Part shown: positions 27,236-36,053 of the stretch, piece after piece
How positions within the stretch are numbered: position 1 is the first letter of the stretch
Layout of the letters: each line of letters starts with the position of its first letter
Assembly: GCF_012939995.1 (NCBI RefSeq)
Contig: NZ_SPMZ01000004.1
Location: forward strand, 53,682 to 117,681
From: Candidatus Competibacter phosphatis
GTDB taxonomy: Bacteria; Pseudomonadota; Gammaproteobacteria; Competibacterales; Competibacteraceae
Reading direction: 5' to 3'
DNA length: 64,000 nt
The notes under the pieces: generated by a model
Database searches by the model: none
The model's input: the letters and a program-made list of their open reading frames with translations, nothing else
What the model was told of the DNA's origin: nothing
Made by a program: the position numbers and the translations under genes

Positions 27236-29362
27236 ATGGTTGAGGTCTTCACTCGTATCCTGCGCATCGAACTGCCCGACTCGCTGCAATGCGATGAATC
27301 CGGGAAGAATCCGGCGTTTTCCATCGCTTTCGTTGCCGATGGTCCGGTCCCCTTCCCGCAGATTATTCTGCATACGCCCGAGGGACAACGTCTGATCGCG
27401 GGCAAGGCGCTGGAAGAAACGGTGATCGAAGGCGATTACCAGTATGCCGCCAGTATCCCCGCCGGATTGCTATGGCCCAACACTTTCACCGTACAGGCGG
27501 AAGGTTGTCGCAAGGCCGACATCCAGCAGGCCGGCGGCGGCGATTGGATCAAGGAGTTCCGCCAGTTGCGGATCGCGCCGAACGCCAAGGCCAAGCCGGT
27601 CATCCGGGTGGCGACCGGACCGGGCGATGCGCCGGTCAAGCTGTACTTCGGCATTCACAAGCATATGCATCAACCCTATTACAACGCCACCGACCGCATG
27701 TACTGGGATGGCGAAAAGGACTCGATCTTCGGGGCGCGCGGCGGTCCCTACACCCATTTCATCCCGAACGCCGTGCGCCAGTACGTCGGCGGCGGGCTGC
27801 CTCATGCCGGGCTGTCCACCAGTTGGAGCGGCTCGCTGATCGAGCAATTGGACCGCTGCGCCGCCGATGGCCTGTGCGGCGGGCGGTTCGGCGGCTGGAA
27901 CAACGAATTGCGCGCCGTGGCTCAGGAACAGACCGAGCTGGGTCACCCGCGCGTGGATTTCTCGGCATTTGGCTTCTTTCATCCGCTGATGGCGCTGACT
28001 CCGGCCCGTAATATCGTCAAGCAGGTCGAATGGCACCGCAACATTATCCGTTCCGCGTTCGGCATCGAAGCGTCCAGCGTGATGTTTCCGCCGGAAACCG
28101 CTTTCCATGTACGGATGATTCCGGCACTGAACCAGGCTGGCATCAGAGCGGTGATTTACGATTCCATCCACCGTTTCCGGGCCTGCCGGGACTATCCCTA
28201 CGCCGGGATCAACGAAGGCATGTTGCCGCCCAACCCCGCCGAGCAGGTCAATCCGCCGGTCAACGACTGGCTGCAATTACGGAACATCTGGGCGGGATCG
28301 AAAATTTCCCCGAGCCTGCTCAAGCCGGAGTATGTGCAATACGAAGACCCGGAAGGTCAGGTTCACAAGATCATCGCGGTGCCGGCCGAGCGCTACATCG
28401 GCAACGAGGATGCCCGCGGCGGTTTCGGGGCGTTGCAATACCCCGACGTACTCGGGCAGGTCTACAACCAGATCGTCGAGACCGGCTCCTTCGATCCGAA
28501 GCATCCGCCGTTTTTCCTGCTGCACTCCGACGGCGACAACCACGGCGGCGGCGCCGACAGCTATTACAACCACAACACCGGAGAAATGGTGCGGTGGTTA
28601 CAGGGCGATCCGCGTTTCGAGCTGACCACGACGCACGATTATCTCGACCGTTTCCCGCCCGATCCAGCTCAGGCGGTGCATATCGAACCGGGTTCCTGGG
28701 CCGGTGCCGACAACGGCGATCCGCAATTCATGAAGTGGTTCAGCCGCTACGACCAGCCCTATTCGCCCGACCTGAATTCCTGGGCGGTGCTGACCGCGTT
28801 CCAGAATGTGGTTCATGCGCTGGAGGACGCCGTTCCCGGCAAGCCGTGGCTGGATGACATCAGCCGGCTGATGCTGACCGCCGAGACCAGTTGCTACTGG
28901 TACTGGACCGGGCAACACGTCTGGGATCAGCAGGTCACCAACGCCACCAACGCCGGTTACGCCATGGTCAAGAGCGAGGTGGATGCGCTGCTGTCCGCCG
29001 GTAAGGACCGCACCGGCCCCACTATCTTCGCGCCGTGGGTGACCCCGGAAAATCCGGGCGGCAAGCGCTGGGGGCAGGGTTGCCTGCTGGACGCGCCGCG
29101 CGAGGGAACGGTGCATACCTTTGTCCACGACATCGCCGGTCTGAAACGGGTGACGCTGGTGCTGCGCGCCGCCACGGGCGAAACCCGCCTAGCGATGACC
29201 GACAACGGCCCATATCCGTCGCAAACCGGCGCGGTCATCGTCGCCAATTACTACACCGCCAAGTTACCGGTCGGCGCTGGTGACGTGCGCTATTACATCG
29301 AGGCCGAGGACGGCAAGGGCAACGTTTCGCGCGGGGCGCTAGAGCGAGTGTATTTGGCTTGA
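27236..29362 (+). CDS. Glycoside hydrolase family 57-like alpha-glucan enzyme
   Basis: A 708-residue protein. After an N-terminal beta-rich region (1-130) the GH57 conserved pattern begins with FGIHKHMHQPYYN, then a long (beta/alpha)-type domain with FPPETAFHVRM, the likely nucleophile Glu region, and FLLHSDGDNHGGGADSYY, the likely acid/base Asp region. A C-terminal immunoglobulin-like domain (about 610-708) follows. GH57 enzymes include alpha-amylases, branching enzymes and 4-alpha-glucanotransferases. The exact activity cannot be read here. No signal peptide, so cytoplasmic glycogen or maltodextrin handling is likely. GAGG precedes the start. Confidence 0.85.
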   Translation: MVEVFTRILRIELPDSLQCDESGKNPAFSIAFVADGPVPFPQIILHTPEGQRLIAGKALEETVIEGDYQYAASIPAGLLWPNTFTVQAEGCRKADIQQAGGGDWIKEFRQLRIAPNAKAKPVIRVATGPGDAPVKLYFGIHKHMHQPYYNATDRMYWDGEKDSIFGARGGPYTHFIPNAVRQYVGGGLPHAGLSTSWSGSLIEQLDRCAADGLCGGRFGGWNNELRAVAQEQTELGHPRVDFSAFGFFHPLMALTPARNIVKQVEWHRNIIRSAFGIEASSVMFPPETAFHVRMIPALNQAGIRAVIYDSIHRFRACRDYPYAGINEGMLPPNPAEQVNPPVNDWLQLRNIWAGSKISPSLLKPEYVQYEDPEGQVHKIIAVPAERYIGNEDARGGFGALQYPDVLGQVYNQIVETGSFDPKHPPFFLLHSDGDNHGGGADSYYNHNTGEMVRWLQGDPRFELTTTHDYLDRFPPDPAQAVHIEPGSWAGADNGDPQFMKWFSRYDQPYSPDLNSWAVLTAFQNVVHALEDAVPGKPWLDDISRLMLTAETSCYWYWTGQHVWDQQVTNATNAGYAMVKSEVDALLSAGKDRTGPTIFAPWVTPENPGGKRWGQGCLLDAPREGTVHTFVHDIAGLKRVTLVLRAATGETRLAMTDNGPYPSQTGAVIVANYYTAKLPVGAGDVRYYIEAEDGKGNVSRGALERVYLA

Positions 29363-29697
29363 TTTCGTGAGAGGCCGGAACCCGGGAAACCGGGTTCCGG
29401 TGGCAAAACTCAAGGAGCTCCATTCCATCGGCATGAATCGACCACGAAGGCATTGTTCCGTCCCGCCAAACCCATCGCGCCGGGTGAATATTTCCGAGGA
29501 AATCGCTAAGCTATTTTATGATATCCGCTTCTGATCGCACGCCGCTAACGACATCGTAGAACTCTGCCGCGTGCTGGCTCGAACCCGATAACCGCCCGTG
29601 TCCGGGGCTCGCTCTCCGCCCAGCCTTTGCCATGCGATCGGACGCGGATCGATATTGCTTCGGACAATCAACCAATCTTTTTTTCGGGGGGTTTTGC
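29363..29697. other. Intergenic region of 335 bases
   Basis: Apart from the hairpin at 29375-29400 nothing coding is seen. The segment ends with a G6 ribosome site before the gene at 29698. Confidence 0.6.
29375..29400 (+). terminator. Strong GAAA-tetraloop hairpin after the GH57 gene
   Basis: CCGGAACCCGG and CCGGGTTCCGG form a perfect 11-bp stem closed by a GAAA tetraloop, 12 bases after the stop codon. There is no T tract, so it is an atypical terminator, an mRNA 3' stabiliser or a repeat. Confidence 0.6.
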
Positions 29698-30644
29698 ATG
29701 TTACCACGCACCGTCGCAACCCAAACTCCGCACGCCATCAGCCACCCCAAACCTCGGGTGCAGTCGAGCAAAATCAGCCCCAGCCAATACGTGTTGAACT
29801 ATCACAGCCTGCTGATCAACGACCCGCAACAAAAGCTGGCCACATCGGTCAACATCACGCGCTACCAAAACGGGACCCGCGCCGAGTGCGAAACCGAGCG
29901 AAACAGCCTCATCTCCGCCGTGACCAAAATCCTCGGGGCCAAGCATTTGCATTCGACCTTCCGCTTTCCCCAAGACGATGTCATCGACTCCACGAAACCC
30001 TTTTATAAAGTGGGCATCAAGCGTGCCTACCAAGGCAAAGGCTCGCCCAGCGAGATCGCCGATGTGATTCGTCTGGCGTGGCGGTGCGGGCGCATCGGCA
30101 AGGGCAAGGCTTTTTCGACCATCGACCAGTACGCCAAACAGTTTCTAGGCTTGGACTGCAACGGGCTGGTCGGCAACTACCACGCGTCTCGCCGGGGATA
30201 TCCATCGAGGTGTGGGGCTCGGGCGAACCCGGCAAGCTGCTGTCGTGGAGCACGAAGAGACAGCTCGGGACGGGTTGGGGTCAGGCCGAATTGGCGACGA
30301 CGCCCTACGTACCGCTCGAACCCCGGCGGTCCCTCGCCGAGATTTGCGATGGCGACGTGCTGATCACCGCCACTCCCGACAACCCTCACAAACACATCGC
30401 CCTGGTGGAAGGGATTACGGCTCTCGGCACGGATCGCGTCACCTGGACCATCGTCGAATGGGGCGAGGGCGGCAACGTCGACAAACACATCAAAGCGCCG
30501 ACCACGGTCAAGCTGGAACAAGGTAAGAACAAAAAATTTGGCCTGGGTTTTTCCCACAAAGGTAATTTTCGCTATCTATTCGCCAATCCGAACACCCCTT
30601 GGGAACCGGCGAAGTGGGGTCGCTGCGGCTGTCTCGAAATCTGA
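29698..30644 (+). CDS. NlpC/P60 or CHAP-like putative hydrolase, frameshifted near 30186
   Basis: After correction a protein of about 315 residues without a signal peptide. The segment GLDCNGLVGNY with Cys154 resembles the nucleophile region of NlpC/P60-type peptidases (DCSGLV), and the second half has NPHKHIALVEGI, a candidate catalytic His segment. The frame breaks after GNYHA: adding back one G near 30184-30188 restores GVSPGISIEVWGSGEPG and the frame that runs to 30644. An extended basic N-terminal region (1-60) is of unknown role. The start at 29698 follows a G6 stretch. It stands alone between two hairpins; substrate unknown. Confidence 0.6.
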
Positions 30645-30950
30645 GGCCGCGCGCCGCCAAGTCAAAGGTCCGCAACACCCACGCGAGCTGATCGCCCTGC
30701 CGCATTCGAGCGGCTCTCGGTGATTGCAACGCCAAGTGGCTGGCTAGCGTACCGCTGCCAGCCACTCCAGCCTGACATCCAGAACCCAGACGGTTTTCGG
30801 CTCGACGTACCCGCGCATTCCCGGAGTGGGTATCGTGCTACCATGCCAGCCACGACATCCTGGGGGTCACCGGCGTGATCCTGTCCGCCAGACTCCCTTT
30901 GACGACGAACATGCGAGGGAAAAGTGTCCGCTTTCGGGAGTAAAACGACC
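30645..30950. other. Intergenic region of 306 bases
   Basis: No gene is seen. It holds the strong hairpin at 30735-30766 and ends with the GGGAG site of the OsmC gene. Confidence 0.6.
30735..30766. repeat. Strong nested hairpin
   Basis: AGTGGCTGGC pairs perfectly with GCCAGCCACT, and inside the loop AGCG pairs with CGCT around a 3-base loop, leaving one bulged T. The total is 14 bp in 32 bases. No T tract follows. It may be a terminator of the preceding gene or a small structured repeat. Confidence 0.6.
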
Positions 30951-31367
30951 ATGAAAACCCGCGTTACCTGGCTGGAAGACATGACTTACGTGGCCCAATC
31001 GCCCAGCGGCCACGCCGTGGTGCTGGACGGCCCCCCGGAACTGGGTGGTCATAACCTCGGACCGCGCCCGATGGAAATGCTGCTGATGGGCATGGGTGGA
31101 TGCACCGCGATCGACGCGGTCAACATCCTGCGCAAGGCCCGACAGGATCTGCGCGGCTGCGAGGTGCAGATCGAAGCCGAACGAGCCACCGAGGACCCCA
31201 AGGTATTCACCCAGATTCACGTTCACTTCATCCTGACTGGCATCAACCTCAGCACCAAACACATCGAACGCGCCATTCACCTGTCAGCGGAAAAATACTG
31301 CTCGGCCTCGATCATGCTGGGCAAAACCGCCCGAATGACCCACACCTTCGAAATCCGCGAAGCCTGA
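30951..31367 (+). CDS. OsmC-family protein (YhfA-like)
   Basis: A 138-residue protein of the OsmC/Ohr superfamily of thiol-dependent peroxide reductases. Two cysteines sit at the usual places: [13 protein letters not shown] and [11 protein letters not shown]. The N-terminus [33 protein letters not shown] matches the YhfA subgroup, whose substrate is not established. The start at 30951 follows GGGAG at about 10 bases. Confidence 0.92.
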   Translation: MKTRVTWLEDMTYVAQSPSGHAVVLDGPPELGGHNLGPRPMEMLLMGMGGCTAIDAVNILRKARQDLRGCEVQIEAERATEDPKVFTQIHVHFILTGINLSTKHIERAIHLSAEKYCSASIMLGKTARMTHTFEIREA

Positions 31368-31409
31368 ACACGCTCGCCGCAAATCCCTAATCCTGTCATC
31401 GAAGCTTGT

Positions 31410-31453
31410 TATACTCGCGCGCTTTCTTCCGTGGAGCGCGCCGGCGCGCGAGT
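31410..31453 (+). promoter_or_regulatory. speD promoter -10 and leader stem
   Basis: A TATACT hexamer (31410-31415) merges into a perfect 10-bp inverted repeat, ACTCGCGCGC (31413-31422) and GCGCGCGAGT (31444-31453), with a 21-base loop. The right arm and loop lie in the probable 5' UTR of speD. Overlap of the left arm with the -10 also allows a role as an operator. Confidence 0.45.
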
Positions 31454-31494
31454 CGGCGGGTTTGGCTTTTCCGCTTTTGGGGAGAGGAATTGCG

Positions 31495-32312
31495 ATGACT
31501 CCGAAGCCAGTGCCCAGACTGCAATTGCAGGGGTTCAACAACCTCACCAAGACGCTCAGCTTCAATATATACGATGTCTGCCACACCTCGACGCCGGAAC
31601 AGCAGGAACGCTACATCGCCTACATCGACGAAGCGTACAACGCTGAGCGTCTGACCCAGATTCTATGCGATGTATCCAGGATCATCGGCGCCAACATTCT
31701 GAACATCGCCCGACAGGATTACGACCCGAAGGCGCCAGCGTGACCATGCTGATTTCCGAGGAGCCGATCGAATCCGACCAACTATCCAATACCGAATCGC
31801 CTGGCCCACTGCCGGAAGCGGTGGTCTGCCATCTGGATAAGAGCCACATCACGGTCCACACCTATCCGGAAAGTCACCCCGACAACGGCATCAGCACCTT
31901 CCGGGCCGATATCGACGTATCGACCTGCGGCCGCATCTCCCCGCTCAAGGCCCTGAACTATCTGATCCACAGTTTCGAGTCCGACATCGTCACCATCGAC
32001 TATCGGGTACGGGGCTTTACTCGCGATGTGGCCGGCAAGAAACATTTCATCGACCATCAGATCAACTCGATTCAGAACTACCTCTCCAAGGACACCCGGG
32101 AGCGGTATCAGATGATCGACGTGAACGTCTATCAGGAACATATCTTCCACACCAAGATGATCCTGAAAGACTTCGAGTTGAATAATTACCTGTTCAGCGT
32201 GGACAAACAGGATGTGCCCCCGCGCGAGCAGGCGGAAATCGAGCGGCGCCTGCGGCGGGAAATGGCGGAAATCTTCTACGGCGAAAACTTGCGCAAGGGC
32301 TTGCGGATTTAG
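31495..32312 (+). CDS. speD: S-adenosylmethionine decarboxylase proenzyme, frameshifted at 31731
   Basis: Makes decarboxylated AdoMet for spermidine synthesis. The enzyme is the E. coli-type class 1A. The first frame (ATG 31495) gives [19 protein letters not shown] and [17 protein letters not shown] and stops at TGA 31741. The second frame gives [44 protein letters not shown] and [15 protein letters not shown]. The segment LDKSHI contains the Ser at which the chain self-cleaves to form the pyruvoyl group. Adding one G to GG at 31731-31732 joins them to 272 residues (E. coli 264) with collinear similarity. GAGG precedes the start. Confidence 0.94.
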
Positions 32313-32332
32313 CGAGACTCTTCGCGGCGTGC

Positions 32333-32977
32333 CTAGACCCAATAAGTGGTTTGGGTCATCACCTTGGACATGCCTCGCATCAGCGCACGCACGGGCAGCG
32401 GCAAGCGGGCGCCGCCAGCCGCCAGGGCATCGGCGGCGTGGCGGGCCTCGTCTTCCCGCATCTGCTCCAGAATGGCCTGGCTGGGCCGATCCTCGGTCGG
32501 CAGGCGCTCCAGATGCGCATTCAAATGCTGGACCACCTGCTGCTCGGTCTCGGCGACGAACCCCAGACTCCAGCGATCTCCGGCCTTGCCGGCCAGCGCC
32601 CCGATGGTAAAGGCACCGGCGTAGAATAATGAGTTGAGCACGCTGGGGTGGCTGCCCAATTCCTTCAACCGCGCCTCGCACCAGGCCAGATGGTCGTTTT
32701 CCTCGGCGGAGGCCTGCTCCATGCGATCACGCACCGCCTCCAGCCGCGCGGTCAGCGCCTGTCCCTGATAGAGCGCCTGAGCACAAACCTCGCCGGTATG
32801 GTTGACCCGCATCAGCCGTCCGGCCCGCTTGCGCGCCTCGGGCGGCAGCTCGGCGGGTGGCACGGCGACGGCCGGGTTGGCGCGACCGGTTGTGGCCGGC
32901 TGGCCAACCACGGTGCGGAGCGCCTGATCCAGAGTGACGAGCAAGGCATCAACGGGGGTATAGTAACGAGTCGTCAT
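32333..32977 (-). CDS. coq7: COQ7-type demethoxyubiquinone hydroxylase
   Basis: A 214-residue di-iron monooxygenase of ubiquinone biosynthesis. Ferritin-like metal ligands are visible as [22 protein letters not shown] and REDEARHA (two EExxH-like pairs plus Glu). The start at 32977 ([13 protein letters not shown]) matches the family; the long upstream extension to 33583 reads antisense through the next gene. Convergent with speD, 20 bases apart. It fits the two ubiquinone hydroxylases (UbiH and UbiI types) at 43474-45947. Confidence 0.95.
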   Translation of the reverse strand: MTTRYYTPVDALLVTLDQALRTVVGQPATTGRANPAVAVPPAELPPEARKRAGRLMRVNHTGEVCAQALYQGQALTARLEAVRDRMEQASAEENDHLAWCEARLKELGSHPSVLNSLFYAGAFTIGALAGKAGDRWSLGFVAETEQQVVQHLNAHLERLPTEDRPSQAILEQMREDEARHAADALAAGGARLPLPVRALMRGMSKVMTQTTYWV

Positions 32978-33015
32978 GGTTTTAAGCTCAGGTTCGGATC
33001 TGAAGAGGAATTGAA

Positions 33016-33325
33016 GTGTCGTATTATCGCTACCATGTCTTTTTTTTGCACCAACCTGCGACCGGACGGATCGCAGTGCTGCCAGCAGTGCGGCGCCCAG
33101 GAAGCCCGCGACTACGTCAAGCAGCGCGTCAAGCAGCTTGGCTCGGCCATTCCCGACAAGGTCCGCATCAACAGCGCCGGCTGCCTGGACCGCTGCACCG
33201 AAGGGCCGGTTCTGGTCGTTTACCCGGAGGCAACCTGGTACAGCTATGTGGATCGCGCCGATCTCGATGAGATCATCGAGCAGCATCTGATCAACGGCCG
33301 GGTGGTGGAACGATTGCGCATCTAG
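33016..33325 (+). CDS. Thioredoxin-like [2Fe-2S] ferredoxin, frameshifted at 33040-33047
   Basis: A small (about 102 residues) soluble ferredoxin of the thioredoxin-like 2Fe-2S group. Cysteines of the cluster are [15 protein letters not shown] and later [12 protein letters not shown]. Related proteins begin [13 protein letters not shown]; here the GTG at 33016 gives [10 protein letters not shown] and then the T8 run at 33040-33047 breaks the frame; deleting one T restores it. The ATG at 33035 is an in-frame start that avoids the shift but loses the first strand. It is divergent from COQ7. Its partner is unknown. Confidence 0.85.
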
Positions 33326-33369
33326 CGATTGCTTGGCATTTTTTTGTCGTCTCCATATAGCAGCGGGGG

Positions 33370-33398
33370 TTGTAGGACGAATACCGCTTGCATACAAT
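33370..33398 (+). promoter_or_regulatory. Sigma70-type promoter of rplM-rpsI
   Basis: TTGTAG (33370-33375), a 17-base spacer, and TACAAT (33393-33398), 44 bases before the rplM start codon. The transcript would start near 33405 with a short leader. Confidence 0.65.
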
Positions 33399-33442
33399 GT
33401 GCGACTTTCCAAGCGAACACGGATTTTTCGGAGCACGTCACA

Positions 33443-33877
33443 ATGAAAACTTTCAGCGCCAAACCGGCCGAGGTCAAGCGCGACTGGTACGTGATCGACG
33501 CCACGGACAAGGTTCTGGGCCGGTTGTCGACCGAAATCGCCCGCCGCTTGCGCGGCAAGCATAAGCCCGAGTTTACCCCGCATGTCGATACCGGCGACTA
33601 CATTATCGTGGTCAATGCCGAAAAAGTGCGGACGACCGGCCGGAAGCGAACCGATAAGATCTATTATCGGACCACCGGTTACGTCGGCAACATCAAATCC
33701 ATCTCCATGGACAAACTGTTGCAGAAAACCCCGGAGCGCGTCATCGAAATCGCCGTCAAGGGGATGTTGCCCAAAAACCCGCTGGGGCGAGCGATGTTCC
33801 GCAAATTAAAGGTGTACGCGGGCGCCGAACACCAGCACACCGCCCAGCAACCCAAACCCCTGGAACTGGTTGGGTAA
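33443..33877 (+). CDS. rplM: 50S ribosomal protein L13
   Basis: A 144-residue large-subunit ribosomal protein. [33 protein letters not shown], the [25 protein letters not shown] core and the [21 protein letters not shown]-terminal region are typical. rpsI follows 36 bases later, the conserved order in bacteria, with tRNA-Gln next. Confidence 0.98.
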   Translation: MKTFSAKPAEVKRDWYVIDATDKVLGRLSTEIARRLRGKHKPEFTPHVDTGDYIIVVNAEKVRTTGRKRTDKIYYRTTGYVGNIKSISMDKLLQKTPERVIEIAVKGMLPKNPLGRAMFRKLKVYAGAEHQHTAQQPKPLELVG

Positions 33878-33913
33878 CCTTCAGCTGGCGCATTCACTAA
33901 TGGAAAGGCAAGA

Positions 33914-34306
33914 ATGAGCGAAAATCAGCACTACGGCACCGGCCGGCGCAAGACCGCCACGGCGCGGGTTTTCCTGCGGCCCGGCAGCGGCAACATCGTG
34001 GTCAACCAGCGCCCCCTGAATCAGTATTTCGGGCGCGAGACCTCCTGCATGGTGGCGTATCAGGCGTTGGAAGTCGCCGATCTGAAGGATAAATTCGATG
34101 TCTACGTGACCGTCAAGGGCGGCGGTATCACCGGACAGGCTGGCGCGATCCGTCACGGCATCACCCGGGCATTGATCGAATATGATGAGAGCCTGCGTAC
34201 TTCACTGCGCAAAGCCGGCTTCGTCACCCGCGACGCCCGCGAGGTGGAGCGCAAGAAGGTCGGCCTGCGCAAGGCCCGCCGCGCCACTCAATACTCCAAG
34301 CGTTAA
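33914..34306 (+). CDS. rpsI: 30S ribosomal protein S9
   Basis: A 130-residue small-subunit protein. It starts [24 protein letters not shown] and ends [11 protein letters not shown], the basic tail that reaches into the ribosomal P site. Order after rplM is canonical. Confidence 0.98.
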   Translation: MSENQHYGTGRRKTATARVFLRPGSGNIVVNQRPLNQYFGRETSCMVAYQALEVADLKDKFDVYVTVKGGGITGQAGAIRHGITRALIEYDESLRTSLRKAGFVTRDAREVERKKVGLRKARRATQYSKR

Positions 34307-34315
34307 GCATCTTCT

Positions 34316-34389
34316 TGGGGGATCGTCTAGCGGCAGGACTACGGACTCTGACTCCGTCAACCTAGGTTCGAATCCTAGTCCCCCAGCCA
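34316..34389 (+). tRNA. tRNA-Gln (anticodon CTG)
   Basis: A perfect cloverleaf with a 7-bp acceptor stem (TGGGGGA with TCCCCCA), anticodon stem ACGGA/TCCGT, loop CTCTGAC with anticodon CTG at 34348-34350, T-arm with GGTTCGAATCC, discriminator G and an encoded CCA. It reads CAG (Gln). It follows rpsI by 9 bases and is probably co-transcribed. Confidence 0.97.
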
Positions 34390-34395
34390 TCATCC

Positions 34396-34426
34396 ACCCA
34401 CCCGAGCATTTCAGGTGGGTTTTTTT
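34396..34426 (+). terminator. Rho-independent terminator after tRNA-Gln
   Basis: ACCCACC (34396-34402) pairs with GGTGGGT (34414-34420), followed by a T7 tract. It ends the rplM-rpsI-tRNA transcript. Confidence 0.85.
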
Positions 34427-34508
34427 ATCGCCTAAACAAAAAAACAACAATTTGTTGCTGAAATAAAACAAAAAACTAAGTTTTGTGTTTTTTTTTGAAA
34501 AATATCAG

Positions 34509-34537
34509 TTGCATTTCTGCTTCAGAATGCGTATAAA
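34509..34537 (+). promoter_or_regulatory. Promoter of first porin gene
   Basis: TTGCAT (34509-34514), 17-base spacer, TATAAA (34532-34537). The second porin promoter has the same hexamers except for one base and the same spacing, so the pair is probably duplicated. The leader that follows carries TGTTGT-N6-ACAACA (34567-34584). Confidence 0.75.
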
Positions 34538-34602
34538 TTTCCTCAATGATTTGAGAGCACCTCTTTGTTGTGTACATACAACACAAACCTAGGAGTTTAG
34601 TC

Positions 34603-35779
34603 ATGAAAAAAGTCTGCTATCGCGCTGGCCGTTGCCGCTGCACTGGTTGGCTCCTCTGCCTTCGCCGACACCACCTTGTACGGTTCCGCCCGGGTATCCG
34701 TCGAATATAACGATCTGGACACCGTCTACCTCGACGCAAGAGCCGCCGACGGTTCCTTGATCCCGTTGATCAAAGGCTACGACGCGTGGGATGTGGTCAA
34801 TAATTCTTCCCGGTTGGGCGTGCGCGGCGAGGAAGACCTCGGTGGCGGCCTGAGCGCCATCTATCAGTATGAATTCGGGGTCGATGTGACCGAAGGCGGC
34901 AACTGGGAAAGCAACCGGCCGAAGTGGGTGGGTTTGAAAGGCGACAGTTGGGGTTCGGTCACCCTGGGCACCCAGTGGACCCCTTACTATAACGTGCTTG
35001 GTGTCGCTGATGTCTTTAACGACTCAAGCACTCCCTTTGGAACCTTCAAGGAAAAAACCGGTTACCTGGGCTACGTCTACGGCACCCGCATGGACAACAG
35101 CCTGGTGTACAGTTCGCCCAACTGGAGCGGCTTTGGCTTCCAGGCCATGCTGGTCATGAACGGCGATGTCGGTGCCACCGATCCGACCACTCCCTCTGAA
35201 TTGCAAAAATGCAACGCCGATAATAAGTTGCCCTGCAACCTGTCCAGCAGCGTCGACATGTACCAGCTCAACGCCACCTACAAGAACGGTCCGTTCTTCG
35301 CGGGCGCGGCTTACATGGCGGTGGATGGTCGCAGCTTTGACAGCTACTACAATGACCCCCTCTTTACCGGTTTCAAGTACACCGCCCCCAACTGGGATGG
35401 TGATCAATGGGGTTTGGCCTTCGGCTATAATTCCGGTCCCTTCGCGGTCACTCTGAACTACGAAGACGGCGACCTCAATACCCTTTATTATGGCGGTGGC
35501 ACAAACGTCTATGTGACCGGTGCCTATACCTTCGGTAACAATATCATCCGAGGTGCCTATGGTTATACCGACCCTGACAAGGGTGAGGTTGCGTACTACA
35601 CGGACGGTGTCCGGACCGGCACCTACACGCAGGACACCATCAACACCTTTGTGTTGGGCTACCAGTATAACTTCAGCAAGCGGACCCGCGTGTGGGCTGA
35701 ATACATCAATAGCGACGCCGATAGCGACCTGATCGGCTCCCAGCAATCGCTCTCCATCGGCACCCGGGTGGATTTCTGA
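34603..35779 (+). CDS. Outer membrane general porin 1, extra A at 34606-34611
   Basis: A Gram-negative trimeric-type porin (Porin_4 group). Removing one A from the A6 run right after the start codon gives MKKSAIALAVAAALVGSSAFADTTLYGSARVSVEYND, a signal peptide cleaved at AFA-D, and 391 residues in total. As written, the start codon is out of frame with the barrel. Beta-strand motifs (SRLGVRGEEDLGGGLSAIYQYEF, WVGLKGDSWGSVTLGTQWTPYY) and the C-terminal Phe (SIGTRVDF) needed for BAM assembly are intact. AGGAG precedes the start. It is a close paralogue of the gene that follows. Confidence 0.92.
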
Positions 35780-35804
35780 TCCGCACTGCTGGTTGAGTCT
35801 ACGC

Positions 35805-35832
35805 AAAACGGACGCTCTCGGGCGTCCGTTTT
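35805..35832 (+). terminator. Rho-independent terminator of porin 1
   Basis: AAAACGGACGC (35805-35815) pairs perfectly with GCGTCCGTTTT (35822-35832); the loop is 6 bases and the T run ends the hairpin. An 11-bp stem just after the porin stop codon. Confidence 0.9.
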
Positions 35833-35918
35833 CATTTTCCGGTTCTGAATAAATCCAATCCCTGTTGAATTTTCGTTGCGCCGACACCAATAAGTTGTAT
35901 TTTTTTATAAAAAATGAG

Positions 35919-35947
35919 TTGCGTTTTTACCGCAATCATTATATAAA
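35919..35947 (+). promoter_or_regulatory. Promoter of second porin gene
   Basis: TTGCGT (35919-35924), 17-base spacer, TATAAA (35942-35947). Same architecture as the first porin promoter. The transcript would start near 35954, upstream of the large inverted repeat. Confidence 0.75.
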
Positions 35948-35970
35948 TAACCCGAAAAGCGGCTTTAAGA

Positions 35971-36009
35971 TTGCTTTCCAATCAATCTATTACCTTGATT
36001 GGAAAGCAA
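35971..36009 (+). promoter_or_regulatory. Perfect 15-bp inverted repeat in porin 2 leader
   Basis: TTGCTTTCCAATCAA (35971-35985) and TTGATTGGAAAGCAA (35995-36009) are exact reverse complements separated by 9 bases. As RNA it forms a strong stem-loop about 20 bases into the leader, 45 bases before the start codon. There is no T tract. It is absent from the first porin. Possible roles: sRNA target or decoy, mRNA stabiliser, attenuator or repressor operator. Confidence 0.8.
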
Positions 36010-36053
36010 ATTTTAAAACTTAGATCAATTTTTGATAATCAGGGAATCACGCC

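Noticed and set aside
32648..33325. 225-residue protein reading through to the ferredoxin
   Set aside because: Only the last about 97 residues are ferredoxin; the rest is antisense to COQ7.
36022..36039. FNR-like half-sites ATCAA-TTT-TTGAT upstream of porin 2
   Set aside because: Half-sites are in the wrong orientation and spacing for FNR.
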